Source: Amphimedon queenslandica (Eukaryota > Porifera > Demospongiae > Haplosclerida > Niphatidae). From it: a stretch of 36,991 nucleotides of DNA. The notes beneath the pieces were generated by a model. It saw nothing but the letters and a program-made list of their open reading frames with translations, searched no databases and was not told the origin of the DNA. Shown piece after piece: positions 10,217 to 20,689 of this stretch. The stretch covers positions 28,171-65,161 of the forward strand of contig NW_003546583.1 in assembly GCF_000090795.2 (NCBI RefSeq). Direction: 5' to 3'. The translations under genes were made by a program, and so were the position numbers. Every line of letters starts with the position of its first letter. Position 1 is the stretch's first letter.

Positions 10217-10676
10217 CCATGATCATGATACCAATAAGTATCGTAGGCCATATTTTTGCTACTGTTTATTAATTTTTAAAAGATTATTACTACTAGTATT
10301 TTTTTAGCTAGTATTATTATTATTATTATAAATTAGAGAGGAAGAGAAAAAGAGAGAAGTGAACAAATAAGACATTAAATAATGAACTAGCACTAATAGT
10401 ATTAGTTTTTGTAGTATTAGAGTATTTTTCTATTTTGTAGCATTAGACTTAGTACTGATTCTTTGTAATTTCACAAGTATTAATTTTACTGCTGCTTAGT
10501 CTGGCTAACTGCTGTTTTGTTGTGACTTAAAACTAAAATTTTTCATGATGTGAATGAAAATTGTAGATTCATTCATAGATTCATTGAACTGCGCATGCGT
10601 AGAAAAATTCAGCGTATATTTTATCATGATATCTTGATAAACAAGTGAGTTTACTGAGATAGATTACGGATACAAC
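10217..10676 (+). promoter_or_regulatory. Intergenic region with NRF1-like promoter site
   Basis: 460 bp between the Death-domain stop and the XAB2 start codon. TGCGCATGCGT at 10590-10600 matches the palindromic NRF1 core known from animal housekeeping promoters and lies 76 bp upstream of the ATG. The rest is AT-rich, with a short ATT run near 10311-10330. No clear AATAAA signal for the upstream gene was found. Confidence 0.5.
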
Positions 10677-13600
10677 ATGGAGGAAAGTGGGTCAGAAAAG
10701 TCAACCAGAGAAAAGAAAGACATATCCTTTGTAAGCTACCAAGAACTGATCCTTAACAACAATAACAATAGGAAGATGCTGACATTCCTTTTGAAGAAGA
10801 AATACTACGTCATCCTTACAGTGTAAAGTGCTGGATAAAGTACATTGAACACAAACAGATTAAGAGTGACCACGCCCACTCATCAGCAGTCAACCTAATA
10901 TATGAGAGAGCACTAAGAGTATTACCAGGAAGGTATAGAATAATATTTATATTTATGCTTTGTTGTGGCAAGGGGCGATTTTAATTTATTATAAATAATC
11001 TGCCATGTTTAAGATAAATTATTGTTTTATTGTCAAAATTAAAACTGTCCTAAATGACAAAATCAGTAAAACAAACTATTTCCAGTATATATACAGTAAT
11101 TATTGTAAATATTATTAATTTTATGTTTTTNNNNNNNNNNNNNNNNNNNNNNNNNNNNNNNNNNNNNNNNNNNNNNNNNNNNNNNNNNNNNNNNNNNNNN
11201 NNNNNNNNNNNNNNNNNNNNNNNNNNNNNNNNNNNNNNNNNNNNNNNNNNNNNNNNNNNNNNNNNNNNNNNNNNNNNNNNNNNNNNNNNNNNNNNNNNNN
11301 NNNNNNNNNNNNNNNNNNNNNNNNNNNNNNNNNNNNNNNNNNNNNNNNNNNNNNNNNNNNNNNNNNNNNNNNNNNNNNNNNNNNNNNNNNNNNNNNNNNN
11401 NNNNNNNNNNNNNNNNNNNNNNNNNNNNNNNNNNNNNNNNNNNNNNNNNNNNNNNNNNNNNNNNNNNNNNNNNNNNNNNNNNNNNNNNNNNNNNNNNNNN
11501 NNNNNNNNNNNNNNNNNNNNNNNNNNNNNNNNNNNNNNNNNNNNNNNNNNNNNNNNNNNNNNNNNNNNNNNNNNNNNNNNNNNNNNNNNNNNNNNNNNNN
11601 NNNNNNNNNNNNNNNNNNNNNNNNNNNNNNNNNNNNNNNNNNNNNNNNNNNNNNNNNNNNNNNNNNNNNNNNNNNNNNNNNNNNNNNNNNNNNNNNNNNN
11701 NNNNNNNNNNNNNNNNNNNNNNNNNNNNNNNNNNNNNNNNNNNNNNNNNNNNNNNNNNNNNNNNNNNNNNNNNNNNNNNNNNNNNNNNNNNNNNNNNNNN
11801 NNNNNNNNNNNNNNNNNNNNNNNNNNNNNNNNNNNNNNNNNNNNNNNNNNNNNNNNNNNNNNNNNNNNNNNNNNNNNNNNNNNNNNNNNNNNNNNNNNNN
11901 NNNNNNNNNNNNNNNNNNNNNNNNNNNNNNNNNNNNNNNNNNNNNNNNNNNNNNNNNNNNNNNNNNNACTTTCTACATAGCATAAGGACGTCAATAGGTA
12001 TCAGAAAATGTAATAAAAATTGGGGNTGATTTTTTGGCCATTTTTTGGAAAAAAGCATGGGCTATAGCCTTGGGTATTTTTCAAATTTTAGCATATTTTT
12101 AAAAATGNCCATAACTCGAAAAATTATAGCCGGAATTGGCTCAAACTTTCTACATAGCATAAGGACATCAATATGTATTAGAAAATATAATAAAAATTGG
12201 GGCGTGATTTTAGAGCCATTTTTTGAAAAAAAAAACAATGGGCTATAGCCTTTGCTTTTTTTCCCAAAGTTTGGCTTGTTTTTGAAATACTCATAACTCA
12301 CAAAACTATTTGTCAGAAACAGCTCAAATTTTCTACATAGCATATTACTAGCTCAGTACTTTGTATACATACACGCGTACATGTACATAAAACACTAATA
12401 ATTACTAAATGTTGAATATTTACAGTGGGTGCTCTTTAATTAGGGTAGGGACATATACAATGAGGGGATACACTCTGTCATCACAGTCCGTGATTTCACA
12501 CAAATATTTGATGCTTATTCACAATATGAGGAAACAATGATACAATCAAAGATGGAGTCAACCACAGAACTCACTGAGGAAGGTATGAGAACTGTATTAC
12601 AGTATAACCTCGATTATCCGGACTCTGAAATCATTACTGGAAGTGACCAGTATATGAAGGTTTTAAAGGTCATTTCAATTATCCCGACTTTTCACTTATC
12701 CGGACCCATCCGGACCACCTGATGGACAAAGGGGTCCGGATAATCGAGGTTATACTGTATAATGTTATGAATTATGATGTACAATGCAATAAGACATTAA
12801 GTGTATGTCACCATTAGTGTACTGTAGTTTGATCACTGGTGATTTTATTTCTAATAATTAAAATAAAACGCTACCATGTACTGTGAATTAGATTGATTTT
12901 TCTATTTTCATGTATGATAGTGGCCATTTCAAAATTTTTGTACTGTATTTTATTACTATTATTAAATTATTATTATTGCACATCTATTTATTAGATGAGG
13001 TTGAGTTGGAACTAAGACTCTCACGTTTTGAGAACCTAATGGACACGAGGCCAGTACTCCTCAGTAGCGTCCTCCTCCGTCAGAATCCTCACAACGTCCA
13101 CGAGTGGCACAAGAGGGTGGCACTGTTTGAAGGAAGACCCTCTGACATTATTAAAACATTCACTGAGGCAGTTCAGACTGTCAATATAGAGCAAGCAGTG
13201 GGGAAACCACACACACTCTGGACTGCCTTTGCTATGTTCTATGAAACTAATAATCAGCTACCAGAGGTGAGTAAGGGACTGACTACTTTATAATGTGTAC
13301 TGTAGTAGTTAAATACTGTATAATGAATCAAGTTTTATAATTACATATGTTGCTCATTCTGCCATTTTTTCCTTTCTCTTCTCATAGGCTCGTATTATAT
13401 TTGATAAAGCTACTAAGGTTCAGTTTAAATCAGTTGATGATTTAGCTAATGTTTGGTGTGAGTATGCTGAAATGGAGCTCAGGCACGAGTGAGATTGCAT
13501 CATTTTATTTTATAGTTACTAATGGTTTTTTAGCTATAGAATTTTCCCATTTAAAAGATGCTAGCATAATATTTACTTATTTATTTATTTTCTAGAAATT

Positions 13601-13680
13601 ATGACAGAGCACTACAGCTGATGCAGAGAGCAACTGCAGTCCCTCCTAAAAGAGCTGCCTACTATGACAAGGTATGCATG

Positions 13681-13722
<42 letters not shown>

Positions 13723-14260
13723 TTTATAATTATTAATTTTTGTCATTTTTACTGTTTTAGAGTGAGCCGGTTCAGAATAGATTATATAAGAATCTAAAGG
13801 TTTGGTCAATGTATGCTGACCTTGAGGAGAGCCTGGGAACACTTGAAGTTAGTATATCTTTCTGCAGCTTTATTTTTATTTATACCTTCCCTCTCTTTCT
13901 CTCTCCCTCCTCTCTTTCTTTTAGACCACTAAGGCAGTATACAACAGGATTATTGATCTAAAGATTGCCACTCCACAGACTATACTCAATTTCTGCTCCT
14001 TCCTAGAGGAGAACAATTATTTTGAGGAAAGTTTCAAGGCTTACGAGAGAGGGATATCGCTATTCCGCTGGCCACACGTTAACGAACTGTGGAAGGATTA
14101 CCTCACGAAATTCATAAATAGATATGTATGGACTATCACAGCATTATTAATGATTGTATTGTATTATTATGTTATTAAAGGGAGGGAAGAAGTTAGAGAG
14201 AGCAAGAGATTTGTTTGAGCAAGCACTTGATGGCTGTCCAACTGAATATGCTAAAAGTAA

Positions 14261-14303
<43 letters not shown>

Positions 14304-16059
14304 TTTTATTTCTACTCTTTCTCTTTCTTCATTAGATTTGTATCTGCTTTATGCTAAACTGGAGGAAGACTACGGACTAACAAGACGTGCCATGAATGTG
14401 TATGAGAGAGCCACAGCAGCAGTACTGCCTGAGGAACAACATGAGGTCTGTCACATGTGACTACATGTAAATGTATAATGTGTTTAATCATGTGTACAAT
14501 AGTATACATGCACATTGTATTTAATGTACATGTACTTGTGTTGTTTTATTCTGTATAATGTGTTTATCATGTCAATGGTAGTATACATTGTATTTACTTG
14601 TGTTGTTTTATTTTTGTTGTTATTTGTGTTATTTCTCTATTAGATGTTTTCTATTTATATTAAACGTGCCTCAGAGTCCTTTGGTATAGTACAGACCAGA
14701 TCAATACATGAGAAGGCAATTGAAGTATTACCAGAAGGACCCGCTAGGTATTATTTTATTATTTTACGTTGTGTACATGTATATTTCATTTATTGGTTTT
14801 AAAATTTTTTAGGGAGATGTGTTTAAGTTATGCTCAATTGGAGACTAAACTTGGTGAGATAGATAGAGCAAGAGCTATTTATAGTCATGGATCTCAGTTC
14901 AGTGATCCACGGGTAGGGCCACTAGCTGTGTAATGTGTACATGTATGTGTTGTATACTACATCCATTGTACCTTGTACAGTATATGTTAATCAATCATGA
15001 ATTTACTGACTTTGGGTGTGTGACTGTGTGTGTTATACAATATTCATTAGTTATTGTCTTTTAATTATTTTATGTTAATTATTAATGATATTCATTGATG
15101 ACATTCATTGATCCATTATTGAATGGGATATATTTTGTTTGTGTATTTTTATTATTGTTGTTGTTATTGTTGTTGTTGTTGTTATTGTTGTTGTTGTTGT
15201 TGTTTGTAGACTGCTAAGAAGTACTGGAAGGAGTGGCAGGAGTTTGAGGTACGTCATGGAAATGAGGACACATTTAGAGAAATGCTAAGAATAAAGAGAA
15301 GTGTTCAAGCACAATATAACACACAGGTAGGGAGTGAAAGGGGGAGAGAGGGAGAGAGAGGGAGGAGAAAAAGAAAGAGGGAGAGAAGGAAGAAAGAGAG
15401 AGAGAGAGAGAGAGAGATTAAAAGGGAGGGAAGGGAGAAAGAAAGAGCAAAGATTAGGGTCGAGATACTTGTACATGTACATTTGTGCATGTATAATTTA
15501 ATCTAATTTAGGTTAATTTTATGATGTCTTCCCAAATGATGGCCAATACTGCAAAACAAGCCATGACTGGAGGACAGGACGACATGAAACTGTTGGAAGA
15601 GAAGGCGAGAGCAATGAATGAAGAAACCAAAAAGGACAAAGCGAAAACAAAAACAATGAGTTTTGTAAAGTAAGGGACAATAATTTTGTTGCTGTGTGGG
15701 TATTAATTAGAATAGGTAGGCATTAATTAGAATTATTTCATCATTATGCATCAGTTTTACTGTGTATACATATACTTGTGTCTGTAGGAGTACAGAGGCA
15801 ACTGCTGAAATGGAGGAATTGGCAAGAAATGCTAATCCGGATGAAATTAATATCGCCGAAGACGACGATGAAGATATTCAACCAGTAGAAGGTAGAATGA
15901 TTGTATTTTTGAATAAAAGTAAAATAAATAAAATATTATTATTATTATTAAATAGAAATTCAATTGGAGAAACAAACCGTCCCAAGTGCTGTTTTTGGAG
16001 GAATATCCGATGAGAATTTGGGAGCTAGAGAAAGGCTGGCGGCCAAAAGAAAGCGATGA
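10677..16059 (+). CDS. XAB2: Pre-mRNA-splicing factor SYF1 / XAB2 (HAT-repeat protein)
   Basis: Exons: 10677-10730, 10772-10932, (missing part near the gap), 12444-12582, 12995-13266, 13388-13488, 13596-13671, 13761-13847, 13925-14125, 14181-14256, 14336-14445, 14644-14747, 14813-14912, 15210-15326, 15512-15669, 15788-15891, 15956-16059 (stop). All visible phases agree. About 71 N-terminal and 582 C-terminal residues are seen; roughly 240 are missing compared with the ~855-residue human protein. Recognisable segments include [56 protein letters not shown] and YNTQVNFM, with an acidic tail near the C-terminus. SYF1 is a curved HAT-repeat scaffold of the Prp19/NineTeen complex in the activated spliceosome. 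It is also linked to transcription-coupled repair. The first intron is only 41 bp. Confidence 0.95.
11131..11967. other. Assembly gap (837 N)
   Basis: Run of N. It lies inside XAB2 and hides at least one exon. The sequence right of it is a satellite-like repeat, which may have caused the assembly break. Confidence 0.99.
11968..12340 (+). repeat. Satellite-like ~180-bp repeat, about two copies, XAB2 intron
   Basis: Copies carry CTACATAGCATAAGGA, AAAATGTAATAAAAATTGGG, GGGCTATAGCCTTGGG and a CATAACTCGAAAAATT-like block in fixed order. The same family occurs at 29575-29850 and 32395-32875, and inverted at 20905-21255. Two ambiguous bases lie in it (near 12026 and 12108). Confidence 0.85.
12600..12757. 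mobile_element. Pogo/Tigger-like foldback MITE
   Basis: 158 bp with near-perfect inverted ends: CAGTATAACCTCGATTATCC at the left and its reverse complement, ending TTATACTG, at the right. It is flanked by TA on both sides (12598-12599 and 12758-12759), as for Tc1/mariner-pogo insertions. It has no coding capacity and sits in an XAB2 intron. Confidence 0.85.
13680..13723. repeat. (ATT)n microsatellite
   Basis: Triplet run directly after the donor of XAB2 exon 13596-13671. A similar AAT run lies at 14260-14303 and a GTT/TTG run at about 15149-15206, all in XAB2 introns close to splice sites. Confidence 0.9.
15338..15450 (+). repeat. GA-rich low-complexity tract
   Basis: Purine-rich GGGAGAGAGGGAGAGAG-type sequence just downstream of the XAB2 donor at 15327. 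It is intronic, and open frames through it are composition artefacts. Confidence 0.85.
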
Positions 16060-16099
16060 AACATTAATTTTTTGTGATTTTCAGCTAAAATGATTATAA

Positions 16100-19000
16100 T
16101 TATCTTCTCCTTTGTTTATCTCTAATGACCCCGTTGGTGAATGGAGGTTCAATGCTTGATACCAGAGCTCCTGTATCAATGTTTGGATTTTGTGCCACAA
16201 GTTGCAATAGTTTGATCATTTCTTCGTTGAAGGACCTCATGACCTGGTCAGATTTGAATGGACCGTTTGTTTGAAATATAAAGAGTCCTTCAATAGTGTA
16301 CTGTCTCACTCCTTCCCACATGAATAACTATATAAGAGAAGGAAGCATCTTATAATGCAAACATTTGTAGGACAAAATACTGCTTATAGTAGATGTATTA
16401 TAGTGATGTACATTTTAATAACGTTATGTGTACTGGGTAATGCACAACTTGTGAAAATTGCATGATTTTATGGCCATATCATAGTAGATCTAGTACTTGT
16501 CAGCTCTTACTTCTAATTGGCATTTATCATCCATTTTAGTGTTAAGTGGATTAATGTAACAGAGCGAGCCCATTTTTGAAAGAGCTTTCTTTTCAACACC
16601 CACTGCAGTCTCTATGAAGAAGAATTGATCGGGGTCACTCAACTGCTGAACATCATTTGAATTGTAGTAAGAGAACCTGACCGGTATACCATGAACTAGT
16701 CCATACTGTATAGAAATTATTCATAATCTTCACATTAAATGTGTTTTATGGCTTACTTCATCTGCTACTGTACTAAATGGAAAGTGTCCATTGCATCTAC
16801 AGTGATGCACTGATTCATTCAGTGCTAGTATCATGTCAGTAAATGATTTATACGAACTCAAATCAACTCTTAGACCTACAGCTGTAATAGAATGAGTATA
16901 GATGAACATTATGTGCTCATTAAATGTGGTTTACTGTTAGTTAACGGTGCAAAAAGTCCTTGTGTTTTCTCTGCAGATAGCTGCCTCAGTGATACATCTA
17001 TTCCAATCAAGAATGTCCCAGTGTCTAATTTTCCTCTTCTTCTCTTTATAAGCTCTTCCTTGCTCTCTGCAGTCTCTTCTCTCTCCTTAAATTTAAGGAG
17101 TGGGTCAAGATACGTGCGTGATGATGGACCTGTAGGACCTATATTGCTAGTTCTATTTCCATCCCATCCTCTACAGCATCTGCCCAGTATCAATATATAC
17201 ACTGACAATGAAGCCAAGCACAATAGATCTTTTTTATCAATCTTGTGCTCTTCGGGAAAGTTTTTGATAAAGTTGTAACCAATGTACTCATCCACCTATA
17301 ATAAAAAGAATGTTTTATGCAGTGAGTATTATTTTTGCTTTACCTTAATGTAATGTGTTCCAGTGGCTGGTCCTGACAGTGACTGATCAACGCTAATTCT
17401 TCTAGCAGTTATGGGGCGAGCTCGACCAGTCAATGGTCTTAGCCTAGAGGTCATTGGTCTATTGTTCCCTAGTCTGCTAGTTCTTTCAGTAATGCCAGTT
17501 GGAATACGTATTGGTGAGATGACTTTCACTCTTGGTGGACCTCTTGTCCTCCTTACAGTTGCTGTGATGCTGCTTTGCCAGAAGTTGTATAACCTTTCTT
17601 TTGACTTTACCACAAGAATCTCCTTCTCTCTCAAAGCGACTTGTAGAAATGATACTAAAGAGCTCACTCTTGGCTTTAAGTCTTTGTTTATTGAGGGAGC
17701 TAGAGGAGGTGGTAATGGTCGCTTCGTAAGTACTCCAAAACTGTTCCCTCCTCCTCTAATACTTCTTCCTCCTCTTGTTTTAATGCTCTCAAAACTTTTA
17801 AATGTCTCTTGACGGATTCTTGTTTGTCTTAAAGCAGCCATTGAGGGCCTGTAAGTCGGTGATTTCTCCAATTTCCCATACATGTCCACCAGTTGATGTA
17901 TGAAGAGGCAGGAGGACCAGTAATCTGCTATGATTCTTGAAAAGGAGAGGATAAGTACAAAATCTTGGGAGCTTTTGGTGATCAGCTTAGCTGAGACAAG
18001 TTGACAATTGCTTGCTTCATCCTCCTTTTCTGAGCTGCAAATTGATGGGGATGCTTCTTCGTTTTCTGGTTCGTTAATCACACTCTCAATGTCACTGAAG
18101 TGCGTGCTACCATTTTCATCTTTGAAGGATTCTTCTTGTCTTATTGGTACAGTAAATAGTTTCCTTCTAGCCAGAGTCATAAGTTCTGCTGGTTTCTCAT
18201 AACTCATTGACAGTTCAAGCTTTACAGTTGAGTCAGCTATAAAATAATAAAAAACATAGCTCTTAATATTAAATTCATGATTACTTTGATGTCTAATATA
18301 TTGGATGCAGTCTTACTTTGTGAGGTCCTGCAGTAGTAATTACTGTCATTCCTCAGTCTAAATGCTGACTTCAGTATAGCATGAGCATTGACCACTTTAT
18401 CAAGTGCCTGTTGGAGTAAATCTTTATCCAGTGGGCCTTTAATTTCAAACCCTCTCACAATATTATTCACTCTAGGGTTGTATCCAGCTGAACCTTGAGC
18501 ACCAGTAACATGCAATTGATGCTCTGCTAGTAGCTGTTCTTGTATAAGTGTTACTGGGTAGCTCGTATGGTCTGATGGTTTTATTGCTGAGAAGGATACC
18601 TCAGCTAATGCAGTTGAGCTGCTAAATGAATCGTCTTTAAATCCAATACCACTTAATGGTATATCATCAATGCTTTCATCATCATCCAACAGACTCTAAA
18701 AGAAATAAAACACTACACATAAATTTCTAGTACTTTAAAAGTTATGATTGCAGCCTCTTTTCTATAACATGGCTCACTTACTTCATTGCTACTCTCATCG
18801 TCTTCATCACAGGATTGCTGTTTCTCCTCATCCTCTTTCTGCGCTGTCATCAACTGATGAGGCTCTGAACTGCTACTGCCTCCAATGGGTGGAAGTACAA
18901 GACCATTAAGTGTAGGAGTTGGTGCTAGCAGCTTGTAAGAAGGTGGTCTAGTGCTTACAGTTGATCTTGTGGCTCTGAGTTGCTTCACATGTTGTGGTGG

Positions 19001-19351
19001 AATTAATGGTAGATTTGGCTCCGTGTACCTTCTTGCTAGTATTTTCTCTCGATTGATGGCCTTGTTAGTCTGAACCAGTGCAGAGGGATCTGATAGTGCT
19101 GTTAATCTTGTACCCATGCTTCCTCCAATCCCTCCAGTAGGAGTTGTAGGCTTTACTGGTGGTCCCATTGCAGTCACTGTTAGGAGAAGCTGATCATTTC
19201 TTGCTTGTGGTGGAAGGAGACTCGGAAATACATTCACTTTGCCTCCTCTGCGGTACTCCATTGCTTGTTTCTCCTTACTATGAGCTGTTTTGGCTGCAAC
19301 GAGCAACAGCAACCAGCCACTCCCCACAAAAGGGCGTGGTTCTAGTTGCAA
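16100..19351 (-). CDS. Condensation (C) domain-like protein with altered catalytic motif
   Basis: Exons in reading order: 19351 (or 19261)-18782, 18695-18317, 18236-17344, 17295-16935, 16881-16757, 16705-16511, 16327-16100 (stop). Phases agree throughout; about 886 residues from the Met at 19261 or 916 from 19351. The first ~160 residues are low-complexity. Then VTLIQEQLLAEHQL, GPLDKDLLQQALDKVVNAHA and LKSAFR match the start of an NRPS-type condensation domain. FSRIIADYWSS stands where the family has HHxxxDGWS, so both His are absent. FLIGIDVSLRQL, GLRVDLSSYKSFTDMIL and GHFPFSTVADE match the second half. A basic, disordered insert of ~160 residues separates the halves. C domains normally condense acyl and amino substrates; loss of the His suggests a binding or structural role. 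No adenylation or carrier domain is present. Confidence 0.7.
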
Positions 19352-19402
19352 GTACCGTATTCTATGTATAAGCGGAGTAATGTAATAGTATACGGATAAA
19401 GC
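19352..19402. promoter_or_regulatory. Divergent promoter between the C-domain gene and DARS2
   Basis: The two start codons point away from each other with 51 bp between them, or 141 bp if the minus-strand gene starts at 19261. No TATA box is obvious. The short space implies shared control and favours the downstream Met for the minus gene. Confidence 0.6.
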
Positions 19403-20638
19403 ATGGCAGCCAATGCTGCTAAGTTTCTCTATAGAAGTCGTTGTTTCTCGAGTTTTCGTTGGTACAGTGCCTCCTCATACACTTATAGGACACACACTTG
19501 TGGAGAACTGAGGAAAGATCACGTGGGAAGTCACGTGACTTTGTGTGGGTGGACACAAAAGTCTAGGCAAGATCCATTGTAAATTCCTCCGATTATACTT
19601 CCTTATAGGGTAATGGGTAAAGTGGGCGTGGTTTTTGTTCCTTTATCAGATGCAACCGGTACGACTCAAGTTGTCACTGATAATGAAGTGGGTGTGGTTT
19701 AAATTAATTAAATTAAACTATGAATATTAATTAGGAGCATAGAGAGGTTTTGCAGTCACTGCCAACAGAATCTGTCGTACTGGTAGAGGGTGTAGTCTCA
19801 GACAGACCAGGACACAATTTAAATAAAGTAAATAATGAGAGAAATTGAATGAGTATGTGATATTATTATTATTTATTTATTTTTGTGTGCATTAATTAGG
19901 ATATGTCAACAGGGGATATTGAAGTTCAAGCAAAGAATATTAAAATTTTAAATAAGTCATCAGAAAGTCTATCATTTTATCCATTTAGTAAAGCAGGCGG
20001 TAATGTAAGAAAAATCAAAATATTATGTACATGTAGATGTACATGCATAATACATGTACATGTATTATTATTGTATTGTTAATGTTAGACGACTGAAGAG
20101 ATGAGATTACGCGAGAGGTGTTTGGAGATTAGGAGACATCAATTGCAGAATATTCTTAGATTTCGATCAAAAGTTTCATCAATCATCAGACAATATCTGA
20201 TATCTGAAGGTAAAGAGAGAGAGAAATAAAAATAATAAAACGTTTGCTTTCAATCTTAGGTTTTATTGAGGTTGAAACTCCGACACTTTTCAAGCCAACC
20301 CCAGAGGTTAGTAATAATAGTTAATTAACCACTCAACCAGTTATTAAATTAGGGAGCTCGTGAATATTTAGTGCCCACCAGGGAGAAAGGGAAATTCTAC
20401 TCACTAGCTCAGAGCCCACAACAAGTAAGAATATAATTAGAACAACATGTAATTACCATTATTATGTTACATGGATCAATGATTTTATTTATATTTTAGT
20501 TTAAGCAGTTGTTGATGGTTGGTGGTGTTGATAGATACTTTCAGTTTGCTCGTTGCTATAGAGATGAAACCTCTCGTGTCGATCGTCAACCTGAATTCAC
20601 TCAAGTAATGTAGCTAAATACATGTACATGTACATGGA

Positions 20639-20689
<51 letters not shown>

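Noticed and set aside
11050-12058. Long open frames across the first run of N
   Set aside because: They consist of unknown residues and flanking satellite sequence, an artefact of the gap. The same holds for frames across 24768-25169.
12045-12343. Open frames in the satellite-like repeat right of the first gap
   Set aside because: They fall wholly in repeat copies and recur by period, not as a gene.
16892-17812. Plus-strand open frames opposite the C-domain exons
   Set aside because: Shadows of the minus-strand exons 17344-18236 and 16935-17295, which have family similarity and matching splice phases.
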